Source: Propionibacteriaceae bacterium
GTDB taxonomy: Bacteria; Actinomycetota; Actinomycetes; Propionibacteriales; Propionibacteriaceae
Direction: 5' to 3'
DNA length: 16,233 nucleotides
Assembly (NCBI GenBank): GCA_030528545.1
Contig: JAUMYR010000055.1
Span: forward strand, 1 to 16,233
Shown here: positions 5,426 through 15,406 of the stretch, piece after piece
Position numbering within the stretch: the stretch's first letter is position 1
How the letters are laid out: each line of letters opens with the position of its first letter
The notes under the pieces: generated by a model
What the model saw: only the letters and a program-made list of their open reading frames with translations
Database searches by the model: none
What the model was told of the DNA's origin: nothing
Program-made: the position numbers and the translations under genes

Positions 5426-5980
5426 ATGGGACTCGAAGACAAGCTGCCATCCGGTGTCCTGCTGACCACGGTCGAAGGCATCTTCGGCTGGATGCGATCG
5501 GCCTCCTTCTGGCCAGCGACCATGGGTCTGGCCTGCTGCGCCATCGAGATGATGGCCTACGGCACCCCCCGGTTCGATGCCGGACGCTGGGGCCAGGAGG
5601 TGTTCCGGGCCTCGCCGCGCCAGGCCGACCTCATGATCGTCTCGGGGCGGCTGTCCAACAAGATGGCCCCGGTCGTGCGCCAGGTCTACGACCAGATGCC
5701 CGAACCCAAGTGGGTGCTGTCGATGGGGGCGTGCGCCAGCTCTGGCGGCATGTTCAACAACTACGCGATCGTGCAGGGCGTCGACCATATCGTTCCGGTC
5801 GACATCTATCTGCCGGGATGCCCGCCGCGCCCAGACATGCTGATCGACGCGATGTTCAAGCTGCGCAAGCAGGTGTCGAGCCGCCCGATCGGCCCCAACG
5901 AGGCAGCCATGATCGAAGAGCGCGAGCGGATGGCGCTAGCGGCCCCCGCGACGCACGAGATGAAGGGGCTCATGCGATGA
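5426..5980 (+). CDS. nuoB: NADH-quinone oxidoreductase subunit B
   Basis: NuoB (PSST/20-kDa homologue) carries cluster N2, the terminal [4Fe-4S] cluster that reduces quinone at the interface with NuoD. The 184-residue protein shows all N2 ligands: tandem Cys37-Cys38 in L-A-C-C-A-I-E, Cys103 in [10 protein letters not shown], and Cys132 in L-P-G-C-P-P-R-P. It has no membrane helix and belongs to the cytoplasmic arm. The start ATG 5426 follows an A/G-rich stretch (gagaaggacgag) serving as ribosome site. Its stop codon overlaps the nuoC start (ATGA-type, 5977-5980). The C-terminal tail after about residue 150 is charged and helical, as in other actinobacterial NuoB proteins. Confidence 0.98.
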   Translation: MGLEDKLPSGVLLTTVEGIFGWMRSASFWPATMGLACCAIEMMAYGTPRFDAGRWGQEVFRASPRQADLMIVSGRLSNKMAPVVRQVYDQMPEPKWVLSMGACASSGGMFNNYAIVQGVDHIVPVDIYLPGCPPRPDMLIDAMFKLRKQVSSRPIGPNEAAMIEERERMALAAPATHEMKGLMR

Positions 5981-6669
5981 GTGAAGACAAGGATCTCCAG
6001 CAGCGCCAAGACCAGAGCCCCACGGTCGAGGCCAACATCGTGGCCACCAAGACCGGCATGTGGTCGCGAGGCTCGGGAGACACCTCCGGGTACGGCGGTA
6101 TCCGCCGGTTCGTGGAGATGCCCGGCCAGACCTCGCGTCCTTTCGGAGGTTTCTTCGACGCGGTCGCCGACCGGGCGCTGGAACTCGTGCCCGCCCTCGC
6201 CGGGTCCCGGATCTTCGTGGACCGCGGTGAGCTGACCATCTACGTGCCGCGCGAGCACCTGCTGGAGACGGTCAAGGCGTTCCGCGACGACGCCCAGCTG
6301 CGTTTCGAGGTCTGCGTGTCGGTAGCGGGGGTCCACTACCCGCAAGACTCCGGGGCGGAGTTCCACATCGTCTACGACCTGCTCAGCTACACCCACAACC
6401 GGCGGGTCCGGCTCGAGGTGACCTGCCCGGACGCCGACCCGCACGTGCCGAGCGTAGTCTCGGTCTACCCGATGGCCGACTGGCACGAACGTGAGGCCTG
6501 GGACATGTTCGGCGTCCAGTTCGATGGGCACCCGGCGCTGACCCGGATCCTCATGCCCGATGACTGGGTGGGGCACCCTCAGCGCAAGGACTACCCGCTC
6601 GGCGGTATCCCGGTCGAGTTCAAGGGCGCGCAGGTTTCGCCCCCGGATCAGCGGAGGACCTACAACTGA
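5977..6669 (+). CDS. nuoC: NADH-quinone oxidoreductase subunit C
   Basis: NuoC (30-kDa subunit homologue) is a structural protein of the connecting module beside NuoD. The 230-residue product has the complex I 30-kDa signature near residues 168-207: [11 protein letters not shown], then G-H-P-x-L-x-R-I-L-M and the closing R-K-D-Y-P-L. The start is ATG 5977, which overlaps the nuoB stop by 4 nt and has AAGGGG 8 nt upstream. The same frame is open back to 5710 inside nuoB, and that extension is a shadow. The N-terminal 60 residues hold the [10 protein letters not shown] stretch that I associate with actinobacterial NuoC. NuoC and NuoD are separate here, not fused as in E. coli. Confidence 0.97.
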   Translation: MSEDKDLQQRQDQSPTVEANIVATKTGMWSRGSGDTSGYGGIRRFVEMPGQTSRPFGGFFDAVADRALELVPALAGSRIFVDRGELTIYVPREHLLETVKAFRDDAQLRFEVCVSVAGVHYPQDSGAEFHIVYDLLSYTHNRRVRLEVTCPDADPHVPSVVSVYPMADWHEREAWDMFGVQFDGHPALTRILMPDDWVGHPQRKDYPLGGIPVEFKGAQVSPPDQRRTYN

Positions 6670-8018
6670 TGACCACGCACGCAGCAACTGAAGACGTCTT
6701 CGCTGGCGGCGAGGAGACCGGCGCCCAGCGGGTCTACCTGAGCCAGGGCGGCGATTGGGCCGACATCGCGGCCGAGCAGGCGGAGCGGGGCGATGAGACC
6801 ATCGTCGTCAACATGGGTCCCCAGCACCCCTCCACCCATGGGGTGTTGCGCCTGATCTTGGAGATGGACGGCGAGACCGTGCGTTCCATCCGGCCCGGTA
6901 TCGGCTTCCTGCACACCGGGATCGAAAAGAACATGGAGTTCAAGACCTTCACCCAGGGAGTGGCCTACTGCACTCGCATGGACTACGTGGCGCCGCTGTT
7001 CAACGAGGTCGTCTACTGCCTCGCGGTCGAGAAGCTGCTGGGCATCACCGATGAGGTACCCGAGCGGGCCAGCGTCATCCGCGTCCTGATGATGGAGCTG
7101 AACCGGATCGCGAGCCACCTAGTGGCCATGGGCACCGGCGGCATGGAGATCGGTGCGCTCACCGTGATGACGGTAGCCTTCCGCGAGCGGGAGAAGATCC
7201 TGGACTTCTTCGAGGCCATCTCGGGTCTGCGGATGAACCACGCCTTCGTGCGTCCCGGTGGGGTCGCCAACGACCTGCCAGACGGCGGCATCGAACAGTT
7301 GCGCGAACTGGTGGACTGGCTCAAGAAACACCTGCCGGAGTACGCGACCTTCTGCAACGAGAACCCGATCTTCAAGCTCCGCATGGAGGGCGTGGCCACC
7401 ATCGACCTGACCGGGGCCATGATGCTGGGGGTCTCGGGTCCGCCGCTGCGCTCCACCGGCTATGCCTGGGACCTGCGCAAGATGCAGCCCTACTGCGGCT
7501 ACGAGACCTACGATTTCGACGTCGTCACCTGGGACACCGAGGACGCCTACGGACGATTCCGGATCCGGCTCGCCGAGACCTGGGAGTCGCTCAAGATCGT
7601 CGAGCAGTGCATCGACCGCCTCGTGGCCACGCAAGGACAGCCGGTCATGGTCGCCGATGCGAAGATCGCCTGGCCAGCCCAGCTGGCCCTGGGCCCCGAT
7701 GGGCAGGGCAACAGCCACGAGCACATCAAGCACATCATGGGCGAGTCCATGGAGGCTCTGATCCATCACTTCAAGATCGTGACCGAGGGGTTCAAGGTGC
7801 CCGCCGGACAGGTCTATGTGGCGATCGAGTCCCCGAAGGGAGAGCTGGGCTGCCACCTCGTCAGCGACGGGGGGACCCGGCCCTACCGGGTCCACTTCCG
7901 GGACCCGGGCTTCAACCATCTTCAGTCGGTGCCGCTCATGTGCGAAGGCGGCATGATGAGCGATGTCGTGGTGGCCGTGGCCAGCCTCGACCCTGTGTTG
8001 GGAGGTGTTGACCGGTGA
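6669..8018 (+). CDS. nuoD: NADH-quinone oxidoreductase subunit D
   Basis: NuoD (49-kDa homologue) forms the quinone-binding cavity with NuoB. The 449-residue product contains the 49-kDa signature: [11 protein letters not shown] with His57, then G-F-L-H-T-G-I-E-K, and Tyr106 in C-T-R-M-D-Y. His57 and Tyr106 correspond to the residues known to contact the quinone headgroup. Further conserved blocks are [10 protein letters not shown], the G-L-R-M-N-H region, and the C-terminal D-P-V-L-G-G-V-D-R, which is diagnostic of the family. The start ATG 6669 overlaps the nuoC stop by 1 nt, with GGAGGA 10 nt upstream. The stop overlaps nuoE by 4 nt. The related hydrogenase large-subunit Ni ligands are absent, as expected. 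Confidence 0.98.
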   Translation: MTTHAATEDVFAGGEETGAQRVYLSQGGDWADIAAEQAERGDETIVVNMGPQHPSTHGVLRLILEMDGETVRSIRPGIGFLHTGIEKNMEFKTFTQGVAYCTRMDYVAPLFNEVVYCLAVEKLLGITDEVPERASVIRVLMMELNRIASHLVAMGTGGMEIGALTVMTVAFREREKILDFFEAISGLRMNHAFVRPGGVANDLPDGGIEQLRELVDWLKKHLPEYATFCNENPIFKLRMEGVATIDLTGAMMLGVSGPPLRSTGYAWDLRKMQPYCGYETYDFDVVTWDTEDAYGRFRIRLAETWESLKIVEQCIDRLVATQGQPVMVADAKIAWPAQLALGPDGQGNSHEHIKHIMGESMEALIHHFKIVTEGFKVPAGQVYVAIESPKGELGCHLVSDGGTRPYRVHFRDPGFNHLQSVPLMCEGGMMSDVVVAVASLDPVLGGVDR

Positions 8019-8737
8019 GCGGTCACGAGTTCCAGTCCTATTTCCCGGAATCGGGCGGCGTCGATTACAGCGACACCTCGACGAATATCGACGAGACGAC
8101 TTATGCGGAATTGCGTGAGTTGGCCTCCCGCTACCCACAGCCCCGCTCGGCGCTGCTACCGATGCTGCACCTGGTGCAGTCGGTGGACGGCCGGGTGAGC
8201 CCCAAAGGCATCGAGGCCTGCGCCGAGGTGCTGGGCCTGACTACGGTGCAGGTGGCGGGGGTGGCGACCTTCTACACCATGTACAAGCGCCGTCCCGCCG
8301 GGAAACACCACGTTGGGGTGTGCACCACCGCGCTGTGCGCGGTCATGGGCGGAGACATCCTCATGAACCGGGTGATGACGAAGCTAGGCATCGGCGAGGG
8401 TGAGACCACCCCGTGCGGCAAGATCAGCCTGGAACGGCTGGAATGCAACGCGGCCTGCGATTTCGCTCCCGTCATGATGGTCAACTGGGAGTTCATGGAC
8501 AACATGACCCCACAGAAGGCCGACGAGCTGATCGACGCGCTGCTGGAGGACCGCGAGGTCACCTCGACCCGCGGCGCGACCATCACCAGCTGGGCCGAGG
8601 CCGAGCGGGTGCTGGCTGGTTTCCCCGATGGCCGCGCCGATGAGGGGCCGAGCGCCGGTCCGGCGTCCCTGCTGGGTGTGGAGATCGCCAAAGAGAAGGG
8701 TTGGGCCGCGCCCAGCCCGGAAGGGACGGCGAAGTGA
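8015..8737 (+). CDS. nuoE: NADH-quinone oxidoreductase subunit E
   Basis: NuoE (24-kDa homologue) holds the [2Fe-2S] cluster N1a next to the FMN subunit NuoF. The 240-residue product has a helical N-terminal domain (about 28-90) followed by a thioredoxin-like domain with the ligands Cys103-x4-Cys108 and Cys144-x3-Cys148. The start is GTG 8015, overlapping the nuoD stop by 4 nt (GTGA), with GGGAGG 9 nt upstream. E. coli-type NuoE ends near residue 165. Here about 65 more residues follow, rich in Ala, Gly, Glu and Pro and probably flexible, a tail I associate with actinobacterial NuoE. Its role is unknown. It joins NuoF and NuoG to form the NADH dehydrogenase module. Confidence 0.97.
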   Translation: MSGHEFQSYFPESGGVDYSDTSTNIDETTYAELRELASRYPQPRSALLPMLHLVQSVDGRVSPKGIEACAEVLGLTTVQVAGVATFYTMYKRRPAGKHHVGVCTTALCAVMGGDILMNRVMTKLGIGEGETTPCGKISLERLECNAACDFAPVMMVNWEFMDNMTPQKADELIDALLEDREVTSTRGATITSWAEAERVLAGFPDGRADEGPSAGPASLLGVEIAKEKGWAAPSPEGTAK

Positions 8738-10047
8738 GCGACCTGTTGACCCCGGTACTGAGCGCCAACTGGGGTGAAGCCAAGAGCTGGAAGCTCGACA
8801 CTTACGAGCGCCGCGGCGGCTATGGTGCGCTGCGCAAAGCGCTGGCGATGACACCGGCCGAGGTCATGACCACGGTCAAGGACGCTGGCCTGCGGGGCCG
8901 CGGGGGCGCGGGCTTCCCGACGGGCATGAAGTGGTCCTTCGTCCCCCAGGACAACCCAAATCCGAAATATCTCGTGGTCAACGCCGACGAGTCGGAACCG
9001 GGCACCTGCAAGGACATGCCGCTCATGATGGCCTCCCCGCACACGCTGGTCGAGGGAGTCATCATCTCCTCCTATGCGCTGGGCGCACACACCGCCTTTA
9101 TCTACTGCCGCGGAGAGGTGCTGCACATCATCCGCCGCCTGCAGCAGGCGGTGCGCGAGGCCTATGCGGCGGGATACGCGGGTAAGAACATCCTGGGCCT
9201 GGGCTACGACCTCGACATCATCGTCCACGCTGGCGCGGGAGCCTATATCTGTGGTGAGGAGACCGCTCTGCTGAACTCGCTTGAGGGACGCCGTGGCCAG
9301 CCCCGGCTGCGCCCGCCGTTCCCGGCGGTGGCGGGCCTGTACGCCTGCCCGACCGTCATCAACAACGTGGAATCCATCGCCTCGGTGCCCTGCATCATCG
9401 CCAATGGGGTGGAATGGTTCTCGTCCATGGGGACCGAGAAGTCCAAGGGCATGACCATCTACTCCCTCAGCGGGCACGTGCGCCGTCCAGGGCAGTTCGA
9501 GGCCCCGCTCGGCATCACGATGCGCCAGCTGCTCGACCTGTCCGGCGGCATCCGGGAGGGCCACGAGCTGAAGTTCTTCACCCCGGGAGGGTCGTCCACA
9601 CCGATCCTGACCGGGGAGCACCTCGATGTGCCCCTGGACTATGAGGGCATGGCGAGCGTCGGCTCCATGCTCGGCACCAAGGCGTTGCAGGTCTTCGACG
9701 AGACCACCTCGGTGGTGCGCACCACGTTGCGCTGGGTCGAGTTCTACAAACACGAGTCCTGCGGCAAGTGCACCCCGTGCCGCGAGGGCAGCTGGTGGCT
9801 GGTACAGCTACTCATGAAGTTCGAGGCCGGTACCGCCGCCGAGGGCGACGTTGAGAAGCTGCTCGACGTGTGTGACAACATCGGCGGGCGCTCCTTCTGC
9901 GCCCTCGCCGATGGTGCCGTGGCCTGTGTGACGAGTGCCGTGAAACACTTCCGGGAGGAGTTCGAACAGGGCTACCACACCCCGGCCTGGGAGCTGTTCC
10001 CCTACGAGAAGAGCGCGTTGTTCGCAACTGAAGGAGCACACGCATGA
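8734..10047 (+). CDS. nuoF: NADH-quinone oxidoreductase subunit F (NADH- and FMN-binding)
   Basis: NuoF (51-kDa homologue) oxidises NADH through FMN and passes electrons to cluster N3. The 437-residue protein shows the Gly-rich nucleotide site G-R-G-G-A-G-F-P-T-G (55-64), the N-A-D-E-S-E-P-G-T-C-K-D block, and the FMN-region motif G-A-G-A-Y-I-C-G-E-E-T-A-L-L. The N3 [4Fe-4S] ligands are C343-x2-C346-x2-C349 in E-S-C-G-K-C-T-P-C-R-E-G, plus C389. I choose GTG 8734 as start. It overlaps the nuoE stop as GTGA, like the other junctions, and has AAGGGA about 7 nt upstream. An upstream ATG at 8701 lies inside nuoE and would add 11 unconserved residues. The stop overlaps nuoG by 4 nt. Confidence 0.97.
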   Translation: MSDLLTPVLSANWGEAKSWKLDTYERRGGYGALRKALAMTPAEVMTTVKDAGLRGRGGAGFPTGMKWSFVPQDNPNPKYLVVNADESEPGTCKDMPLMMASPHTLVEGVIISSYALGAHTAFIYCRGEVLHIIRRLQQAVREAYAAGYAGKNILGLGYDLDIIVHAGAGAYICGEETALLNSLEGRRGQPRLRPPFPAVAGLYACPTVINNVESIASVPCIIANGVEWFSSMGTEKSKGMTIYSLSGHVRRPGQFEAPLGITMRQLLDLSGGIREGHELKFFTPGGSSTPILTGEHLDVPLDYEGMASVGSMLGTKALQVFDETTSVVRTTLRWVEFYKHESCGKCTPCREGSWWLVQLLMKFEAGTAAEGDVEKLLDVCDNIGGRSFCALADGAVACVTSAVKHFREEFEQGYHTPAWELFPYEKSALFATEGAHA

Positions 10048-12410
10048 GTGTCGAGGTGAAGACCGGCGCCGAGCTCGCCCCGAAACCGGACGAGGTCAGC
10101 CTGACCATCGATGGTGTCGCGGTCAGCGTGCCGAAGGGTACCCTCATCATCCGGGCGGCCGAGGCCGCCGGGATCGCGATCCCGCGGTTCTGTGACCACC
10201 CGCTGCTGGACCCGATCGGGGCATGCCGCCAGTGCCTGGTCGAGATCCCCGACGCGGGCAACGGGCGCGGTTTCCCCAAGCCCCAGGCGTCGTGCACCAT
10301 GCCGGTTGCCGAGGGGATGAAGGTCAACACCCAGGTGACCAGCCCGGTCGCTGAGAAGGCACAGCGGGGCATCCTGGAACTGTTGCTCATCAACCACCCG
10401 CTGGACTGCCCGATCTGCGACAAGGGTGGGGAATGCCCGCTGCAGAATCAGGCGCTGAGCTGGGGACCGGGCGAGTCCCGTTACGGCGGTGCGAAGCGCA
10501 CCTATCCCAAGCCGGTCTCGATCTCGGCCAATATCCTGCTCGACCGGGAGCGCTGCGTGCTGTGTGCGCGCTGCACCCGCTTCTCGGAGCAGATTTCGGG
10601 GGACCCGTTCATCGCCCTGGTGGAGCGGGGCGCGCTGCAGCAGGTCGGCTTCTATGCCGATCATCCCTACGATTCCTATTTCTCCGGCAACGTGGTGCAG
10701 ATCTGCCCCGTGGGTGCGCTGACCAGTGCCGACTATCGCTTCCAGTCGCGTCCCTTCGATCTGGTGAGCACCGAGACGAGTTGCGAGCACTGCGCTGGAG
10801 GCTGTCAGCTGCGTGCCGACCACCGGCACAACTCGGTGCGGCGCCGGCTGGCGGGCTATGACCCCGAGGTCAACGATGAGTGGAACTGCGACAAGGGCCG
10901 TTTCGGGTTCAAATATGGGCGTGGCCAGGACCGGCTGACCCATCCGCTGGTCCGCCGGGACGGTGAGCTGGTTCCGGCTTCGTGGCCGGAGGCGATCGAC
11001 GCGGCGGTTGCGGGGCTGAAGCAGGCTGGCTCCTCCGTCGGTGTCCTCACCGGCGGTCGCCTGACGGTGGAAACGGCCTATGGCTACGCCAAGTTCGCTC
11101 GCACGGTGTTGCAGACGAATAACATCGATTTCCGCTCCAGGCTGGCCTCAACCGAGGAGGCCGAGTTCCTAGCGGCCTATGTCGCCGGTGGGCGCACCCG
11201 CGTGACCCACGCCGACCTGGAGGCCGCCGCGCATGTCGTCCTGGTCGCGTTCGAACCGGAGGACGAGGCACCCAGCATCTTCCTCCGGCTGCGTAAGGCG
11301 GTCCGCAAACATGGCCTCAAGGTCACCACGCTGGCGCCTTTCGCGTCCCGGGGGACGCGAAAGCTCAGCGCCGGACTGATCGCCTGTGCCCCAGGCGATG
11401 AGGCCGCGACGCTGGCCGGACTCAACCTGGGAGCGGACGCGATCATCCTGGTGGGGGAGCGGGCCGCCGGTCTGCCCGGCCTGCTCAGCGCGGTGGCTAC
11501 CTCCGCTGCCCGTTTCGCCTGGGTGCCACGCCGCGCGGGCGAGATCGGAGCCATTGAGGCTGGCTGCCTCCCGGGGCTGCTTCCCGGTGGGCGTTCGGCC
11601 GCGGACGCGGCCGCTAGGGTCGATGTCGCGACGCACTGGGGCCTGTCCTCGCTGCCCTCGGAGCCCGGGCGCTGCGTCTCCGAACAGTTCGCCGCGGTGC
11701 TGGCTGGTAGGCAGAAGGCGCTGGTGGTCTCCGGGCTCCAGCCGAGCGACCTGCCTGACACCGCGACCGCACTGGCCGCGCTGGAGGCCGCGGAGTTCGT
11801 GGTCAGCATCGAACAGCGGATGAGCGCCGTCGCCGAGAGAGCCGACGTGGTATTCCCGGTGGCGTTGCTGGAGGAGACCGCTGGCCACTTCCTCAACTGG
11901 GAGCACCGTTCGCGGCGGGTCAATCGGGTGACCAAGGCCGAGCGTTCACCGATGACCGATCTGCGGGTGCTGGGCGCACTGGCCGACGCCATGGGCTCCC
12001 CGCTCGGGTTCCGGGCAGCAGCCGGTGCCGCGGAGGACCTCGCGCAGCTGGGCACCTGGGAGGGCGATCCCGCCCAGTTCACCCCGCGCCCCGCCGCGGG
12101 GGTGGGCGAGGGCGTGGTGCTGGCCTCCTGGAGGCTGCTGCTGGACGACGCGGCAGGCCTCGACGGGGCCGAACACCTGGCCAAGACCGCTCCGAAACCG
12201 GTGGCCCGGGCATCGGCCGCCACCGCCGCGGAATGGGGTGATTCGGTGATGGTGAAGGGCCCCGCCGGATGGGTGGTGCTGCCGCTTGAGGTGACTGAAC
12301 CGATGGTGGACAACGTGATCTGGCTGCCCCTCAATTCCGGGGTGAGCCTGTACGAGGCGCTCGGCGTGCGGCCCGGCGCTGGCGTCGAGGTGACCGGAGG
12401 TGCGAAGTGA
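10044..12410 (+). CDS. nuoG: NADH-quinone oxidoreductase subunit G
   Basis: NuoG (75-kDa homologue) carries electrons from NuoF towards NuoI. The N-terminal ferredoxin-like part of the 788-residue protein holds N1b [2Fe-2S] (C50, C61, C64, C84), the His/Cys-ligated cluster (H118, C122, C125, C131) and a further [4Fe-4S] site (C171, C174, C177, C221). A fourth set, C247-x2-C250-x3-C254-x27-C282, matches the optional N7 site of E. coli and Thermus NuoG. The rest (about 285-690) is a molybdopterin-oxidoreductase-like fold without cofactor motifs, as usual for NuoG, and is much less conserved. The C-terminus ends with an L-P-L-N-S-G-V block. The start ATG 10044 overlaps the nuoF stop by 4 nt, with AAGGAG 8 nt upstream. 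The stop overlaps nuoH by 4 nt. Confidence 0.97.
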   Translation: MSVEVKTGAELAPKPDEVSLTIDGVAVSVPKGTLIIRAAEAAGIAIPRFCDHPLLDPIGACRQCLVEIPDAGNGRGFPKPQASCTMPVAEGMKVNTQVTSPVAEKAQRGILELLLINHPLDCPICDKGGECPLQNQALSWGPGESRYGGAKRTYPKPVSISANILLDRERCVLCARCTRFSEQISGDPFIALVERGALQQVGFYADHPYDSYFSGNVVQICPVGALTSADYRFQSRPFDLVSTETSCEHCAGGCQLRADHRHNSVRRRLAGYDPEVNDEWNCDKGRFGFKYGRGQDRLTHPLVRRDGELVPASWPEAIDAAVAGLKQAGSSVGVLTGGRLTVETAYGYAKFARTVLQTNNIDFRSRLASTEEAEFLAAYVAGGRTRVTHADLEAAAHVVLVAFEPEDEAPSIFLRLRKAVRKHGLKVTTLAPFASRGTRKLSAGLIACAPGDEAATLAGLNLGADAIILVGERAAGLPGLLSAVATSAARFAWVPRRAGEIGAIEAGCLPGLLPGGRSAADAAARVDVATHWGLSSLPSEPGRCVSEQFAAVLAGRQKALVVSGLQPSDLPDTATALAALEAAEFVVSIEQRMSAVAERADVVFPVALLEETAGHFLNWEHRSRRVNRVTKAERSPMTDLRVLGALADAMGSPLGFRAAAGAAEDLAQLGTWEGDPAQFTPRPAAGVGEGVVLASWRLLLDDAAGLDGAEHLAKTAPKPVARASAATAAEWGDSVMVKGPAGWVVLPLEVTEPMVDNVIWLPLNSGVSLYEALGVRPGAGVEVTGGAK

Positions 12411-13762
12411 AAGACGTCTTCTTCTCCGACCCGTGGTGGCTGATTCTCATCAAGGTCGTTGCCCTGTTCGTGATCTTGCTGGTCTGGACGATCTTCAACG
12501 TCTGGTACGAGCGGCGCCTCGTCGCCAAGATGCAGCACCGTCTCGGGCCGATCATGAATGGCCCCTTCGGCCTCGGCCAGGCCGTGGCCGACGGGACGAA
12601 AGCGCTCCTCAAGGAGGACTTCCGGCCCGCGAAGGCGGACCCGCTGATCTTCAACCTGGCGCCGCTGCTGACCGGTGTGGCCGCCTTCACCACCTGGACG
12701 GTGATCCCGTTCGGCGGTGAGGTGGAGATGTTCGGTGTCAAGACCCGGCTTCAGGTGACCGACCTGCCGATGGCGGTGCTGTTCGTCATCGCGATCGCCT
12801 CGATCGGCATCTACGGCATCGTGCTGGCCGGGTGGGCCTCGAACTCGACCTATTCACTGCTCGGCAGCCTGCGTTCCTCTGCCCAGATGATTAGCTACGA
12901 GGTCGCGATGGGTCTAGCGATCGTCGGGGTGTTCATGTTCTCCGGCTCGATGTCGACGAACTCGATCGTCCAGGCTCAAGGCCAGCCGCTGCAACCCTTC
13001 GGTCTGGATATCGGCCTGGAGACCTGGTACTGGCTGGTGCTGGCGCCAAGCTTCATCATCTACGTGATCGCGATGGTCGGTGAGACCAACCGGGCACCTT
13101 TCGACCTGCCCGAATGCGAGTCGGAGCTGGTGTCGGGCTACCTGACCGAATATTCCGGTTTCCGTTACGCGCTGTTCTTCCTCGCCGAGTACATCAACAT
13201 GGCGACCGTCTCGGCGATCGCCACCACGCTGTTCCTCGGCGGCTATCAGACACCGTGGCCGTTCAACCTGCTGCACAAGATTGAGGCCTTCGGCCCCGGC
13301 TTCCAGCAGGTCATGGCCAGCCCGTGGTGGGGGCCGGTCTGGTTCGTTCTGAAGGTTCAGCTGTTCATCTCGCTGTTCGTGTGGCTGCGTGGCACCCTGC
13401 CGCGATTCCGCTACGACCAGTTCATGGACCTGGGCTGGAAGTGGCTGATCCCGATCTCGCTGTACTGGATCCTCGCGGTCGGTGTGCTGCGCACCGCCTT
13501 GGCGCAGGGCGTCCAGATCCCGGCCTGGGGTTATCTGGCCGGCGGACTCGTGGTAGCTGCGCTGCTGATCTATGCGCTGTTCGGCGGCAGGGAACGGCCC
13601 ACGACACCGAAACGCCTGGCCAGCGAGGAGGAGTTCGATGCCTTCGCTGGCGGCTACCCCGTACCACCGATGCCAGGTCAGCGCCTGCCGGAGATGGCAG
13701 GCGTGGTCGCGGCGTCCGTTACCGAGACCAAGGACGAGGAGACCACCGATGGGACTGCTTGA
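12407..13762 (+). CDS. nuoH: NADH-quinone oxidoreductase subunit H
   Basis: NuoH (ND1 homologue) is the membrane subunit that closes the quinone tunnel and links it to the proton channels. The 451-residue product has about eight or nine predicted transmembrane helices. Its best-known signature is near residues 226-250: [16 protein letters not shown] followed by G-Y-L-T-E-Y-S-G, whose acidic residues face the quinone cavity. The N-terminal Y-E-R-R-x3-K-M-Q-x-R-x-G-P motif is also present. The start GTG 12407 overlaps the nuoG stop by 4 nt, with GGAGG 7 nt upstream. The protein has a cytoplasmic C-terminal tail of about 60 residues with an F-A-G-G-Y-P-V-P-P motif, which I associate with actinobacterial NuoH and which E. 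coli NuoH lacks. The gene's last 14 nt overlap nuoI. Confidence 0.97.
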   Translation: MKDVFFSDPWWLILIKVVALFVILLVWTIFNVWYERRLVAKMQHRLGPIMNGPFGLGQAVADGTKALLKEDFRPAKADPLIFNLAPLLTGVAAFTTWTVIPFGGEVEMFGVKTRLQVTDLPMAVLFVIAIASIGIYGIVLAGWASNSTYSLLGSLRSSAQMISYEVAMGLAIVGVFMFSGSMSTNSIVQAQGQPLQPFGLDIGLETWYWLVLAPSFIIYVIAMVGETNRAPFDLPECESELVSGYLTEYSGFRYALFFLAEYINMATVSAIATTLFLGGYQTPWPFNLLHKIEAFGPGFQQVMASPWWGPVWFVLKVQLFISLFVWLRGTLPRFRYDQFMDLGWKWLIPISLYWILAVGVLRTALAQGVQIPAWGYLAGGLVVAALLIYALFGGRERPTTPKRLASEEEFDAFAGGYPVPPMPGQRLPEMAGVVAASVTETKDEETTDGTA

Positions 13763-14303
13763 TCAGTGGGGTGGCTTCGCAGTCACGCTCAACACCATCT
13801 TCCGCAAGACCTTCACCCAGGACTATCCCCACAAGAAGGGCGTCGAGAAGGTGACGATGCCGCGCTTCCACGGTCGTCACCAGCTGAACCGCTGGCCCGA
13901 CGGCCTGGAGAAGTGCGTCGGCTGCGAGCTGTGTGCCTGGGCCTGTCCGGCCGACGCGATCTATGTCGAGGGTGCCGATAACACCGAGGATGAGCGCTTC
14001 TCTCCCGGAGAACGGTTCGGCCGGGTCTACCAGATCAACTACCTGCGCTGCATCTTCTGCGGCATGTGCATTGAGGCCTGTCCGACCCGCGCGCTGACCA
14101 TGACCAATGAGTTCAAACTCGCCGATACCACGCGCGCGAAGCTGGTCTACGAAAAGGAAGACCTGCTCGCCCCGCTGCTGGCGGGCATGGAATCCCCGCC
14201 GCATCCGCGCCGCCTGGGCGAGGACGAGACGGCCTACTTCCTCGGGTTGCCGCCGAGCGGCCAGCCCGATACCCGCACCAGTTCCCAAGGAGCCGCGAAA
14301 TGA
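13749..14303 (+). CDS. nuoI: NADH-quinone oxidoreductase subunit I
   Basis: NuoI (TYKY/23-kDa homologue) is a ferredoxin-like subunit carrying clusters N6a and N6b, which bridge NuoG to N2 in NuoB. The 184-residue product has two classical 8-Fe ferredoxin motifs: C56-x2-C59-x2-C62-x3-C66-P and C101-x2-C104-x2-C107-x3-C111-P. The N-terminus is an amphipathic helix that in known structures lies along the membrane arm. The start ATG 13749 lies inside the end of nuoH (14-nt overlap, the longest in the operon) and has GAGGAG about 8 nt upstream. The frame is open back to 13572 within nuoH, without family similarity there. The stop overlaps nuoJ by 4 nt. Confidence 0.97.
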   Translation: MGLLDQWGGFAVTLNTIFRKTFTQDYPHKKGVEKVTMPRFHGRHQLNRWPDGLEKCVGCELCAWACPADAIYVEGADNTEDERFSPGERFGRVYQINYLRCIFCGMCIEACPTRALTMTNEFKLADTTRAKLVYEKEDLLAPLLAGMESPPHPRRLGEDETAYFLGLPPSGQPDTRTSSQGAAK

Positions 14304-15100
14304 TCGCTCTCATCACCGGGGCTGAACTGGCCTTCTGGATATGTGCGCCCATCATGGTGCTGGCCGCGCTCGGCATGGTGACGCTGCGTAAACCGGTTTA
14401 TTCGGCGCTGTGCCTGGCACTGGTGATGGTCTGCCTCGCGGTGCAATACGCGGCCCTCGACGCGCCCTTCCTCTTCGTCGCGCAGATCATCGTCTACACC
14501 GGGGCCATCCTGATGCTGTTCCTCTTCGTCCTCATGCTGGTGGGCGTGGACAGCAAGGATTCGCTGGTCGAGACCATCAAGGGCCAGCGCTGGCTGGCGC
14601 TGATCGCCGCGCTCGGCTTCGCGATGCTGCTGGTCTTCTCGGTCGGCAACGCCATCGTGTCGCAGCCGGTCGGTCTGGAGAAGGCGAACGCCGAGGGCAA
14701 CGTCCCGGCGATCGCGAAGCTGCTGTTCACCGACTATGTCTTCGCCTTCGAGGCGACCGCGGCGCTGCTCATCACGGCCGCCGTCGCGGCGATGGTGCTG
14801 GCCCACGGCGAGCGCTTCAAACCGAAGAAGGGCCAGCGCGAGTTCGCTCAGGCCCGCATCCGGGCCTATGCCGAGGACGGGGTCCACCCGGGCACCCGGC
14901 CGAACCCGGGCGTGTTCGCCAACCACAACTCGATCGCTACCCCGGCCCTGTTGCCAGACGGCTCGGTCGCTGAGTCCTCGGTGTCGCAGACGCTGCGCCA
15001 GCGTGGTGTGGTGCTGGAGGGCGACCTGGCGGCAGGCACCCGCGCTGCCCATGCGCAGATCACCGCCGCCGAGGCCGAAGCCGAAGGAGAGGCAGAATGA
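14300..15100 (+). CDS. nuoJ: NADH-quinone oxidoreductase subunit J
   Basis: NuoJ (ND6 homologue) is a membrane subunit beside NuoK and NuoA whose third helix forms part of the central water/proton axis. The first 170 residues of the 266-residue product contain five predicted transmembrane helices. The conserved stretch [16 protein letters not shown] is at about residues 70-86. About 95 residues follow that are hydrophilic and end in repeated Ala-Glu pairs. E. coli NuoJ (184 residues) lacks this tail, whereas actinobacterial NuoJ proteins commonly carry an extension. The start ATG 14300 overlaps the nuoI stop by 4 nt, with AAGGAG 7 nt upstream. The stop overlaps nuoK by 4 nt. Confidence 0.96.
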   Translation: MIALITGAELAFWICAPIMVLAALGMVTLRKPVYSALCLALVMVCLAVQYAALDAPFLFVAQIIVYTGAILMLFLFVLMLVGVDSKDSLVETIKGQRWLALIAALGFAMLLVFSVGNAIVSQPVGLEKANAEGNVPAIAKLLFTDYVFAFEATAALLITAAVAAMVLAHGERFKPKKGQREFAQARIRAYAEDGVHPGTRPNPGVFANHNSIATPALLPDGSVAESSVSQTLRQRGVVLEGDLAAGTRAAHAQITAAEAEAEGEAE

Positions 15101-15396
15101 ACCCGAATTACTACCTGGCGTTGTCTGCCATCCTGTTCTGCATCGGCGTCCTCGGCTTCATGCTGCGGCGCAATGCGATCGTCATGTTCATGAGCGTGGA
15201 ACTGATGCTGAACGCCTCCAACCTGGCTCTGGTGACCTTTTCCAACACCAACGGGGGATTGGACGGCCAGATCGCGTCCTTCTTCGTCATGGTCGTTGCC
15301 GCCGCCGAAGTGGTGGTCGGACTGGCGATCATCATCAGTATCTATCGTGCCCGCCGTTCGGCTTCGGTCGACAATGCCAACCTGCTGAAGTTCTGA
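15097..15396 (+). CDS. nuoK: NADH-quinone oxidoreductase subunit K
   Basis: NuoK (ND4L homologue) is a three-helix membrane protein that forms a proton path next to NuoJ and NuoN. The 99-residue product has the normal family length. It carries the two essential buried glutamates: Glu35 in M-S-V-E-L-M-L-N and Glu71 in V-A-A-A-E-V-V-V-G, equivalent to Glu36 and Glu72 in E. coli. The start ATG 15097 overlaps the nuoJ stop by 4 nt. AAGGAG lies just upstream, within the Ala-Glu-rich end of nuoJ. nuoL begins 10 nt after the stop. Confidence 0.97.
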   Translation: MNPNYYLALSAILFCIGVLGFMLRRNAIVMFMSVELMLNASNLALVTFSNTNGGLDGQIASFFVMVVAAAEVVVGLAIIISIYRARRSASVDNANLLKF

Positions 15397-15406
15397 GGAG
15401 ACCGGC

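Noticed and set aside
8272..9753. 493-codon minus-strand open frame
   Set aside because: It is antisense to nuoE and nuoF, whose family motifs are unmistakable.
11177..12538. 453-codon minus-strand open frame (and the 7119-8138 minus frame)
   Set aside because: Both are antisense shadows of nuoG/nuoH and nuoD respectively, with low-complexity Ser/Ala/Arg or Gly/Asp/Val composition.
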